From Micromonospora sp. WMMD1128 (GTDB taxonomy: Bacteria > Actinomycetota > Actinomycetes > Mycobacteriales > Micromonosporaceae): a stretch of DNA of 64,000 nt. Position numbers and translations under genes: made by a program. The DNA lies in NCBI RefSeq assembly GCF_027497235.1, contig NZ_CP114902.1, positions 6,102,001 through 6,166,000 on the forward strand, read 5' to 3'. Position 1 is the stretch's first letter; each line of letters opens with the position of its first letter. Positions 25,533 to 33,700 of the stretch are shown here, in pieces. The notes under the pieces were generated by a model. It had not been told where the DNA came from. It saw nothing but the letters and a program-made list of their open reading frames with translations, and did no database searches.

Positions 25533-25586
25533 TTGGCATGTCTGCCAAGTTGAGACTCCAAGGTAGACGGCACTTGGCAGACAAGT
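25533..25586. promoter_or_regulatory. two putative GntR/KorSA-like operators upstream of the pra-like gene
   Basis: Site A: TTGGCA-tgtc-TGCCAA (25533-25548). Site B: ACTTG-gcaga-CAAGT (25572-25586). Both contain the ACTTGGCAGACA core on one strand. A close variant, ACTTG-gtaaga-CAAGT, lies just before the KorSA-like GntR gene at 30282. In pSAM2, KorSA represses both pra and itself, which this arrangement mirrors. Confidence 0.6.
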
Positions 25587-25635
25587 CAACAAGGTGAGGC
25601 GTCGCGACTACTTCACGCTGCAGCCGAGGTGCTAG

Positions 25636-27060
25636 TACTCCAGCAGGAGATCCGTTCTGACCTGCTGCGGCGGTGTGGTTTTGTCCGTGGGCGTGGAGCA
25701 GCCACCGCTGAGTCTCGTGGTTGTGTGGACCAAAGATACGGCGGTGGCTGCCGCCTACAGAGTAGACGCCCAGCGATGGTCTGGGCTGTTCGACGAGCTG
25801 ATGGACGTGGTCGGGTCGCGTTTCGGTCGGCCGGAGCCCCGCCGGCGAGTGCGGGACTTCATGGCCGGGCTGCTGGCGCCGTTGCCGACGAAGAACTGTT
25901 GGACGATCGCGGAGCACGCCGGTGACGACGGCCCGGCAGGAATGCAGGACCTGATCGGTCGTGCCCGGTGGGACGACGCGCAGGTCCGCGCCGACGTACG
26001 GAACTTCGTCGCGGTCAAGCTCGGGCATCCGGACGGTGTGTTGCTGATCGACGAGACCGGGGATCTGAAGAAGGGTGTGCACACCGTCGGGGTGCAGCGA
26101 CAGTACTCCGGTACCGCCGGGAAGATCGAGAACTGCCAGCTCGCGGTGCACCTGTCCTATGCCTCACCAGCCGGACACACCCTGCTCGATGTCGCCCTCT
26201 ACCTGCCGAAATCCTGGACCGACGACCCCGCGCGACGCATGGCTGCCGGGGTGCCCGACACGATCGGCTTCGCCACGAAACCGCAGCTGGCACGACGGCT
26301 GATCGACACCGCCTTGGCCGGTGGGCTGCCGTGCCGGTGGGTTGCCGGCGACGAGGCCTACGGCGGTGACCCGCACCTGGCCGCGGCGTTACGCGAGCAT
26401 CGACTCGGCTACGTCCTCGCGGTCGCCTGCTCACACCGCGTCCCCACCGGGCTCGGCATCCAGCGAGCAGACCAGATCGCCGCCGACCTACCGACGTGGG
26501 CGTGGCAGCGGATCTCCGCCGGCCAGGGGGCGAAAGGACACCGCTACTACGACTGGGCGTTCGTCACCCTGCCCCTGGCCGCCGACCAGCACCAGGGTCA
26601 CCACTGGCTGCTGATCCGGCGCAACCGCAGCACCGGTGAGTTGGCGTTCTACCGCTGCTGGTCACCGCAGCTCGTGCCGCTGCGCCAGCTGGTCGCCGTC
26701 GCCGGCCGACGGTGGAGCATCGAGGAATCGTTCCAGGCCGCGAAAACGGGCCTCGGCCTGGACCAGCACCAACACCGCCGCTGGCGGGCGTGGCACCGCT
26801 GGACCACCCTCGTCATCGCCGCCCACGCATTCCTCGCCGCCGCCGCAGCGGCCAGCACCACCAGCCCGAACGGCCTGATCCCGATCACCGTCAACGAACT
26901 CCGCCGGCTATTCCACGCCCTGGTCATCGAACCCACCCGACGCATCGGCGACGTCATCGCCTGGTCCATCTTCCGACGCCAGCACCAAGCCGAAGCCAAG
27001 ATCAGCCACTACGCCCGACAAGCCCTCACCGAGCCCTGAAACGGATCTCCTGCTGGAGTA
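25636..27060. mobile_element. IS701-family insertion sequence
   Basis: 1425 bp with perfect 21-bp terminal inverted repeats (outer ends TACTCCAGCAGGAG and CTCCTGCTGGAGTA) and a 4-bp CTAG duplication at 25632-25635 and 27061-27064. CTAG fits the YTAR target preference of IS701 elements. Perfect repeats, intact transposase and a clean duplication point to a recent insertion. Confidence 0.93.
25675..27039 (+). CDS. IS701-family DDE transposase
   Basis: A 454-residue transposase filling the insertion sequence. The acidic triad is visible as LLIDETGD, VAGDEAYGG and RRWSIEESFQAAKTGLGLDQ, in the spacing and context of the IS701/IS4-like DDE superfamily (insertion domain between the second D and the E). 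The start at GTG 25675 is provisional; the conserved region begins about 30 residues in. The reading frame is open throughout, so the element may still be active. Confidence 0.92.
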   Translation: MVLSVGVEQPPLSLVVVWTKDTAVAAAYRVDAQRWSGLFDELMDVVGSRFGRPEPRRRVRDFMAGLLAPLPTKNCWTIAEHAGDDGPAGMQDLIGRARWDDAQVRADVRNFVAVKLGHPDGVLLIDETGDLKKGVHTVGVQRQYSGTAGKIENCQLAVHLSYASPAGHTLLDVALYLPKSWTDDPARRMAAGVPDTIGFATKPQLARRLIDTALAGGLPCRWVAGDEAYGGDPHLAAALREHRLGYVLAVACSHRVPTGLGIQRADQIAADLPTWAWQRISAGQGAKGHRYYDWAFVTLPLAADQHQGHHWLLIRRNRSTGELAFYRCWSPQLVPLRQLVAVAGRRWSIEESFQAAKTGLGLDQHQHRRWRAWHRWTTLVIAAHAFLAAAAAASTTSPNGLIPITVNELRRLFHALVIEPTRRIGDVIAWSIFRRQHQAEAKISHYARQALTEP

Positions 27061-27076
27061 CTAGAAAGGGAGAACT

Positions 27077-27178
27077 GTGGTTTCTTTTAACATGTCCGTA
27101 CGGGCTCCGCAGGTCGTGGTGATCCAGATCCTGGTCACCATCCTATTGATCATCGGAGTAACGCCTCACCTGGTCTAA
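27077..27178 (+). CDS. hydrophobic micropeptide
   Basis: A 33-residue ORF from GTG 27077 (GGGAG 4 nt upstream) to TAA 27178. After a short polar start it is one hydrophobic helix (VVVIQILVTILLIIG) ending PHLV. A strong hairpin terminator follows 12 bp later. The compact leader-ORF-terminator layout resembles small membrane toxins or plasmid spread peptides. No family can be assigned. It starts only 12 bp after the insertion sequence's target duplication, so its original promoter may have been displaced. Confidence 0.5.
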   Translation: MVSFNMSVRAPQVVVIQILVTILLIIGVTPHLV

Positions 27179-27190
27179 CGCTCGCAGTGG

Positions 27191-27225
27191 TGCAGGGCGG
27201 GATGCTTTCGGGATCCCGCCCTGCA
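27191..27225 (+). terminator. strong intrinsic-type terminator hairpin
   Basis: TGCAGGGCGGGAT (27191-27203) pairs perfectly with ATCCCGCCCTGCA (27213-27225) over a 9-nt loop. It follows the micropeptide ORF and precedes the convergent glycosyltransferase gene. Confidence 0.8.
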
Positions 27226-27346
27226 TCATGAACGTGGTGAAGTCGGGGGCCTGAGGAGGCAGCACCGGGCGGAGCAGTGGTGGTCCCGACCATGGCGTCA
27301 GCGCCCTACCAGGTCGGTTGACTTTCAGATCGCGCCAAGCGGGAGG

Positions 27347-28123
27347 CTATGTTGCAGGAGTGACCGGCAGCCCGTTCGGAAGCATCGAGGCCAGGGCCAC
27401 GGCTCTGGCCTCGATGATTTTCATGCGGCCCTCGTATTCGCCCGGTTCGCGGTGGGCGCTCTGGCTTGTGACCTGTCCGGGCCACTTGCGGTAAAGCAGG
27501 CCGTGTTCACGGGTGAAATGGCCTTCGCTGACCGCGCTGGCCGCCAAGAGTAAGCCGGTGTCCTCGGAGGCAGGAAGTGCCATCCAGCCGCCCAGGGCCA
27601 CAAGCAGATACCGGCGGATGCAGAGGGTGGCGGGGTGAACCTGGGCGCGGTAGCCGTTGGTGCGCCAGAAAGCCAGGATAGCGCCGCGGCCGATCAGGCC
27701 ACCGTCCGGATCCATGTCCCAACCAAGGGTAGAGCCGTCGGGCATGAGGTCTAGGACGCGGGAAGTCGTCCAGCCGATGTGCGGGTAGGTGTCGAAGGCG
27801 GCAATGTCGCGGGCTAGGGCGCCGGCGGTGAGTTGGTCGTCCGCGTCGAGCACCTTGACCAGGTCGCCAGTAACGCGGGAGAGTGCGAGGGTGCGGGCGA
27901 CGCCAGGGCCGCCCGGACGACCAGCGCCGATGCTGATGCGCGGATCGTCCGGCAGGACCCCGCCCAACGCGCCGGTCTGCCCGTCCTCCTGGACGAGCCA
28001 TTGCCAGTCCCACCCGGTGGGCATGTCCTGCTTGGTCAATGACTCGTAGGCGCCCGCGAGGTGCTCGATGCTGGGCGCGTGGACCGGGGTGACGACCGAG
28101 ACGAGTTGCGTCAAGTTTTCCAC
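27347..28123 (-). CDS. family 2 glycosyltransferase (AICE cargo)
   Basis: A 258-residue GT-A enzyme. The N-terminal nucleotide-binding start (VSVVTPVHAPSIEHLAGAYESL) and acidic motif VKVLDADDQLT are those of GT2. GGWMALPASEDTGLLLAA supplies the usual catalytic E-D. No membrane helix is present. GTG 28123 overlaps the end of the GntR gene by 13 nt, so the two are co-translated. The acceptor is unknown. A glycosyltransferase tied to a GntR regulator inside a mobile element could modify surface or transfer determinants, but that is speculation. Confidence 0.85.
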   Translation of the reverse strand: MENLTQLVSVVTPVHAPSIEHLAGAYESLTKQDMPTGWDWQWLVQEDGQTGALGGVLPDDPRISIGAGRPGGPGVARTLALSRVTGDLVKVLDADDQLTAGALARDIAAFDTYPHIGWTTSRVLDLMPDGSTLGWDMDPDGGLIGRGAILAFWRTNGYRAQVHPATLCIRRYLLVALGGWMALPASEDTGLLLAASAVSEGHFTREHGLLYRKWPGQVTSQSAHREPGEYEGRMKIIEARAVALASMLPNGLPVTPAT

Positions 28124-28923
28124 CGCTGGAGTGTGTGGGAGTAGACAAGCTCGGCGCGGTCACCCGGCATCACTATGTCGGCGACCTCGACGACGCGGCC
28201 GGTGGTGTCGACGGAGGTTTTCCGGACGGTGAGGACGGAGACGCCCGGGTCGATGTCCAGGAGTTCGGCCTCGTCCGGCGACGGCGGACGTGCGCGGATC
28301 TCGTCGTCGATCCGGTCCAGCTCGATGCCGATGGTGTAGAGCTGGTGCTGTGTGCCGCCCGGCCACGGCTCTTTGCTCTCGTCGAGCAGGTCCGGGTTCG
28401 CGGCCACCAGGTCGTACGGGAGGTACGAGTACGACACCGTCAGCGGTGCGTTCTCGTGTCGTGAGGACGTCCAGTAGACGCGGCGTAGCAGTGGCGTACT
28501 GGGGTCGACCTGCAAGGCCGCCGCCATCTCCGCATCCGCTTCTACCCGCGTGTACTCGGCGTGGAACTTGAGGTCGTCGACGGTCAGGCCGGTGTCGTGC
28601 TCGGTGGCGCCGGTCTTCAACCGCTCGTCCTCGTCGAGCAGGACCCGATCCTTCTCCCACTGGTAGCGCTCGGCGTTGCGTCGGCGTACCCGTTGGCGGG
28701 GTGCACGCACGTAGGTGCCGCGTCCCTGCTCGGCGCGGACCAAGCCCCACTCACGGAGCTGCCGGATCGCGTTGCGCACGCTGGTACGGGACAGGCCGGA
28801 GGAATCGGCGAGCTCGGTCTCACTCGGCATCAGGGTGCCGGGGGCCAGCTCGCCGCCCATGATCTTCGCCCGCAACTCTTCCGCGAGTTGCAGGTAGCGA
28901 GGGCGCCAATCCCGGCCTTGCAT
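28111..28923 (-). CDS. GntR-family regulator (HutC/UTRA subfamily)
   Basis: About 270 residues. The winged helix (YLQLAEELRAKIMGGELAPGTLMPSETELADSSGLSRTSVRNAIRQL, shown only as landmarks YLQLAEELRAKI and GLSRTSVRNAIRQL) is followed by a complete UTRA ligand domain (TPLLRRVYWTSSRHENAPLTVS... VVEVADIVMPGDRAELVYS). An earlier ATG at 29076 would overlap the upstream gene and add a Pro/Arg-rich tail; I prefer ATG 28923, where homologues normally begin, but cannot exclude the longer form. It is probably the regulator of the adjacent glycosyltransferase. Confidence 0.85.
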   Translation of the reverse strand: MQGRDWRPRYLQLAEELRAKIMGGELAPGTLMPSETELADSSGLSRTSVRNAIRQLREWGLVRAEQGRGTYVRAPRQRVRRRNAERYQWEKDRVLLDEDERLKTGATEHDTGLTVDDLKFHAEYTRVEADAEMAAALQVDPSTPLLRRVYWTSSRHENAPLTVSYSYLPYDLVAANPDLLDESKEPWPGGTQHQLYTIGIELDRIDDEIRARPPSPDEAELLDIDPGVSVLTVRKTSVDTTGRVVEVADIVMPGDRAELVYSHTLQRWKT

Positions 28924-29062
28924 ACCGGACACCGTACCCCCAAGACGTTCCAACGTCTGCCAGGTGGTCCCCCTGGCCGGACGTTCGGGCACCGGAGCGA
29001 CCGGAGGCGCCGGCCGCCTGGTCTGTCGCGCGGCCGGTAAGGGAGTCCGACTGCGCCGACGC

Positions 29063-29407
29063 TCAGGGGTGCTCATCGTGCTCTTCCAGATGTAGGCCCT
29101 TGGTCATCATCACCAGGCGGACGTAGGTCAGTTCGTAGATGAGTCGGTCCAGACGGACCCGATCGAGCAGGACAGGCTGAATCGCGCCGTCGCGGGTGGC
29201 GTCGAGCTTCACGACCAGGTCCCGCCGCCCGAACCGGTCCAGCAGCATCTGAACCCTGACCCAGCCCGTCCGCTCCTGGCCGACGGTGGCGAGGAAACCT
29301 CGGTGCATCGGATCGTCCGGTCCGCACCCTTGACACCACGCGGGGCATCCAACGACGTCGGTCACCGACCCCAGGGCGTACTCCGGCATGCTCCCTGCCT
29401 CAGTCAT
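29063..29407 (-). CDS. small AICE protein with Trp-Cys motif (DUF6907-like)
   Basis: A 114-residue protein. CPAWCQGCGPDDPMHRG near the N-terminus shares the WC...HRG pattern with the protein encoded at 29400-29732, so the two look paralogous. The rest is a beta-alpha pattern (VRVQMLLDRF, LVVKLDATRDG) ending RLDRLIYELTYVRLVM. Such pairs are frequent in actinobacterial mobile elements, but their role is unknown. GGGAG lies 5 nt before ATG 29407. Confidence 0.65.
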   Translation of the reverse strand: MTEAGSMPEYALGSVTDVVGCPAWCQGCGPDDPMHRGFLATVGQERTGWVRVQMLLDRFGRRDLVVKLDATRDGAIQPVLLDRVRLDRLIYELTYVRLVMMTKGLHLEEHDEHP

Positions 29408-29732
29408 CATCGCTCCCGGGATCTCCGCCCGCCTCGATCACCAGGCCGCGCAGGCACTCGGCCAGCCGAACGGCCTGCGTCAGGGACAGCTCAGCCCAGC
29501 CGATACCGGCCCGACACGTCGCATGCACCGCGATCAGGGGCGTCCGAGCGTCGACGCCGACGAGGTACGCGACGACCATGCCGCCCACGCGAGCGTTGCC
29601 GATCCGGTGCATCGCACCGCGATGGCTGCGAGTCATCTCCGTCATCAGCGGCGGCACGAGGTGACCACAGCGATCGGGGACGCACCAGTCCGGGTGGTTC
29701 GTCACCTCCGCGCGCTTGTTCGTAGGCGTCAC
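29400..29732 (-). CDS. small AICE protein with Trp-Cys motif (DUF6907-like paralogue)
   Basis: A 110-residue protein from GTG 29732, overlapping the previous stop (GTGA) and overlapped by the next gene. HPDWCVPDRCGHLVPP and SHRGAMHR give Cys/His residues that could bind metal. The C-terminal helix LTQAVRLAECLRGLVIEAG is amphipathic. No function known. The tight coupling of the 29956-29063 genes indicates one transcript. Confidence 0.65.
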   Translation of the reverse strand: MTPTNKRAEVTNHPDWCVPDRCGHLVPPLMTEMTRSHRGAMHRIGNARVGGMVVAYLVGVDARTPLIAVHATCRAGIGWAELSLTQAVRLAECLRGLVIEAGGDPGSDDD

Positions 29733-29956
29733 CGCGGCCACCGCCCGATGCCGTCCCGGTAGACCTGGACTTGCGTGATCGGCGGGGTGGACGGCAACGC
29801 GAATGACTCGCCCGCCTGCTCGACCGACCGTCGCGCCGACAGCGGGACCGCCGGGCGCGCACCCGGTGGGACATCGCCCTTGGCTGGTCGCGTCGGGTAC
29901 CACTTTCGGGGCCACCACAGGGAGAGCCGGCGGCGTCGACGAGGACAGCTGGACAT
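29729..29956 (-). CDS. small basic hypothetical AICE protein
   Basis: A 75-residue protein starting at ATG 29956 with a strong GGAGG site 4 nt upstream. The first 25 residues are highly basic and aromatic (PRRRRRLSLWWPRKWY), suggesting nucleic-acid or membrane contact. It is the first gene of the small operon that ends with the DUF6907-like pair. No family recognised. Confidence 0.6.
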   Translation of the reverse strand: MSSCPRRRRRLSLWWPRKWYPTRPAKGDVPPGARPAVPLSARRSVEQAGESFALPSTPPITQVQVYRDGIGRWPR

Positions 29957-30281
29957 CGCACCTCCACAGGTAGAAGAGAGCCGGCGGCCGACCACGGGAG
30001 AATTTGCAGCCGGCCACCGGCTCGGATGAAGGCACGGCCCACCGCCCGACAGGGACGGGTCGGGTATCGCCGAGCCAACTTGTCCGCGCGGCTACCGCAA
30101 CCGGTCCGACAGGACGCCGCGCGTCTGGTGCGACCAGGGCCAGCACGAGACCACCCCTGACACGAGCCGTCACCCTGGCCGCACACCACGAAACGTATCT
30201 ACAAGTGGACGAGTTGTCTAGACGTCGAAACGGGCCGCTTGCCTGGCACTTGGTAAGACAAGTGCCGGGTACGGTGAGCAG
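29957..30281. other. divergent regulatory gap
   Basis: 325 bp between the small minus-strand operon and the plus-strand GntR gene, with no convincing ORF. It contains a possible second inverted site (ACAAGT...AGTTGT near 30201-30217) and the palindrome at 30245, so it probably holds the divergent promoters for both transcription units. Confidence 0.5.
30245..30266. promoter_or_regulatory. GntR operator, probably autoregulatory
   Basis: GGCACTTG (30245-30252), 6-nt spacer, CAAGTGCC (30259-30266): a perfect 8-bp inverted repeat 15 bp before the GTG of the GntR gene. The core matches the sites upstream of the pra-like gene. Confidence 0.7.
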
Positions 30282-30710
30282 GTGCCCACCCCGCACTACG
30301 GACAGCCCCGTTACCGCGCCATCGCCGACGAGCTGAGAGAGCGCATAGAGAACGGCGCTATCCCGCGCGGCGCCCTACTGCCACCAGAGAGCGTCCTCGC
30401 CGCGGAGTTTCGGGCCAGTCGCGGCACAGTCCGCCAAGCCCTCGCGGTTCTACGGCAAGAACAGGTAGTCGCGACCGAACACGGCAGAGGAACCATCGCA
30501 AAGCCATATCAAATAGAACAAGCATCCGAATCGGAAACGCGACACCGCTACGTCGCCGCCGACACGGAGCTTGCGACCCTCCTCGCTGTCGAGGTCGGCT
30601 CACTCCTAGTCGAACGACAACGCGTTTCCCAGGAAAATGGGGCAATTGTAGCAGTCGTAAGAACCTACCTAACTGCATCGAGTTCGAGCGTTAACGCGGA
30701 TGAAAGGTAG
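30282..30710 (+). CDS. short GntR-family regulator (KorSA-like)
   Basis: A 142-residue protein. The GntR winged helix occupies residues 7-75 (YRAIADELRERIENGAI, FRASRGTVRQALAVLRQE, HGRGTI). Only the first part of a UTRA-like domain follows (LATLLAVEVGSLLVERQRVS) before the stop, so it is about 100 residues shorter than full HutC-type proteins. Short forms occur as AICE repressors such as KorSA. Its promoter carries a palindrome resembling those upstream of the pra-like gene. Truncation of a longer gene is the alternative. Confidence 0.8.
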   Translation: MPTPHYGQPRYRAIADELRERIENGAIPRGALLPPESVLAAEFRASRGTVRQALAVLRQEQVVATEHGRGTIAKPYQIEQASESETRHRYVAADTELATLLAVEVGSLLVERQRVSQENGAIVAVVRTYLTASSSSVNADER

Positions 30711-30738
30711 AAGGTTCACCCCCACATCGACCGTAAAA

Positions 30739-33700
30739 CTATTCCGCGATTGGCGCATCTTGAGGCATAAGCCAGACCCCAGAGCTACATTCTCTGTAAT
30801 TGTCATCAAGCTCTGACATCATGAGAAGGACTTCCGACAGGCGCCTAGCCGTCTGCGAGAAGTGACGCACCTCGTCAAGCGTTAGCGGGCGACCCAAGAC
30901 AGCGTGCTCGCGATAAGACAGCCATTTCTTCAGCACCTGGAAGCCGCCGATCCGAAAAAGCCACACGTTGATGGGAACATTAGTAATGGCGATCCGTGAA
31001 TTGAGATAAACGTCTACCGTTTGATCGCCTAGGTGACCGATACCCACGGCTGGCTCTATCCCTCGGGCACCAAGCTCGTCGACCAGCACCTGTAGCTCTT
31101 CATCGGTTCTGCCACGGATCGTGAAATGACCCTGCCCCGCCATCGTCGCGCCGCGCGCATCGAGATATCCCCAGCCCTTGTCCACTTTAAGATCATTCGC
31201 CTGAAGAGCTCCATCGCTGTTGTTTTTAACAGCCGCAACTCGCACCCTCGTCATAGACTCCAAAAGAGGCGTGTGGTGCAAGCTAGGCGTATCATCCAAA
31301 AGAAGCGCCAGCCTCCGGCCTAGTTCGGCAGACGCAAGAAGACGATCTTTAAGAGCAGGCAGTGGAACTCGCGGATATTCTTGTCGCAATGCACCCCTGT
31401 TGTCCGCGGTATACGTCGGCGCGTAGAGGATGGCGAGAGCGTGCATCCAAATATTGCTCGACTTCGTCTCGCCGCTGTCTGCCTCAAGCCCCAGCGCGGC
31501 GAGGTATTCAAGCGCTAGTCGCGAAAGATTAGGACGAAGGCTGTCGGTCGCCATAAAGTCGAGCTGCAGCTGAGGGCTCCCGTCATGGTCAGCCGTAGAC
31601 GCATTGCTGAGCATTGTTGCGATGGCATATGCGGTCTTGTGAAGTAGATGCTGGTCGCCTAGGAACGAGCTGTACAAGACCGGAGCACCATCATCCGACG
31701 CCTCGGCCGTCCTGCGAACGAATAAGACTCCGGCACCAGCCTCGACGTTGCGAACGAGTTGCGGTTGCGGAGCGACCCATAGATTAGATGTGGTTTCCAC
31801 ATACGCCCAGCGGACATCGAAGGGCTTAAAAACGAACTCCTTGATTTTCCGATCGTCGAACCGACGAGCAGCAGCCTGGCCCGTCGGCCCTCGCCCGGTT
31901 AATTGTCGCCTTGTTGCCTGCGGATCAAACCCGTACCAAGGACGCGTCAGGTTCCGCAATTCTGAGGGCAAGTCGTCATAGCTGACATCACCGTCGAGAT
32001 AAATCTCCAGCCGCGACCGGAGCGCCTGCCGGCTCGAATCGATGAGCGCAGCTCCTCGGGCCTCGTGCAGGCCATAGACTGGAGGTTCCGCAGCAATATC
32101 AGATACCCGAGGCCAACCGTAGTAGCTCGTGCCAGCACTGATCGGTCGCAGGGCAAAAAGGTTGTTGGATGAGGGCGATACGGGGATAGCACTTTTCGAG
32201 CTACAGGGATCGTTCGGCTCAATACCTTCGAGTGATGCCAAGAGATCGGACCGCTTGGTCCCACCCCAATAGTCTCGATAAGTGACGGCAGCTAAACCCT
32301 GAGTCGAGGACTCTGGCGCCTTAACCAAGGTGCAGATCGCGACACCTTCTGCAATGCCATTACTGTTTCGCTTGGTGGAGAAGACACTTGGATCGGACCG
32401 CCTGTCGGGCGTCCGCTTCCCTGTCTCGTCTTTATCGCCATTCATATTATCAATATGAATGGAACTAAAATTAGTAAGCAAATGCTTTCGCATGGCCGCG
32501 AAAGAGGGCTTCGCCAAGTAGGAGCTGTTGCTAATCAAGCAGACAACACCTTGGCCAGTCTGCTCGGCGATGCGACGTTCGGCAATTCTAAAGAATCGCA
32601 CGTAAAGGTCATTGATGGTATTGCGGGTCCGCACCCCCTCTTTATACGGCGAAAGCAAGTCACCCTCTTCGACCGGGCTAGCGCCAGCAAATGCATTATA
32701 TGGCGGATTCCCAATGACAACCAAAATTTGGCTATTGCGCTTAATGGCTTCCGCCGCTTCGCGTTCGCGGGCCAGTTCAGGAAATAGGCTCTCTGGCTCG
32801 TCTTCCTCTTCCTGCCAGCCGACCAAGGCGTTAGTGAGGTAGACCGCCGCCCGCTCCCCCATGCCGCCCCGCAATGACGTTAAGGGTACTCCAGCATCTC
32901 TAAGTGCGAGCCCTATCTGCAGATGCGCCACAACATACGGAGCGGGGAGGATCTCAAACCCGTAAAGCCGGTCAGTAACAGCTCTTTTGAGCTCAAGCGG
33001 AGCCAAGTCATCAGTACCGAATGACTCCTTAAGCGTGTTCTGGATAACCCGGACCGCTTCCAGAAGGAAGGAGCCTGTACCGGCGCAAGGGTCGAGCAAG
33101 ATAACACGTTCGTCAGCAAGGCCGAGCGGAAGATTGAATTGCGTACGGAGCTCTTGATCGACTCGACCAACCATATATGCAACTACCTCACGAGGCGTGT
33201 ACCAGACGCCGAGCTGCTTACGCAAATCGGGGTCGAACGCCGCAAGGAATGGTTCGTAGAAATATTCGATAGCGTGATCAACTTCAAAACGCGCGAAAAA
33301 CTTTTCACGGTCTACACGATTTAGGGCGTCGCCGGCAAGATCAAGCAGTTGGGCCAATCCAAGATTATGGACAGACCCTGGAGTCGCGACTCTATCAAAG
33401 AGCATGCTTATCACAGGGACATCTAATTGCCAGCCAGCGAGCCTCCAATCGAAACGCTCGTCGTTGCGCAAATCGCGCTCTTTGCTCCATAGCACCCAAA
33501 CAGCAAAAATTCCGTAGAATAAGGTCTGAACAAGGGTTGAACGGAAAAATTTCTCTGCGCGGTCACCGGTGTATGCCACTCCAAGCGCTCTTTGTAGATC
33601 GCTCTTCAAAGGCGCAAGCTCGCTCAAGCCTCGTTGCTGGACACGTTCTAATGCCAGCCGCGCATAGGATGCGAGGAACCATGCTAGATGCTCTGGCGTC

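Noticed and set aside
30282..30710. Pseudogene call for the short GntR gene
   Set aside because: Although the UTRA part is incomplete, short KorSA-like repressors of this size occur in AICEs and the autoregulatory palindrome is intact, so I keep it as a functional gene.
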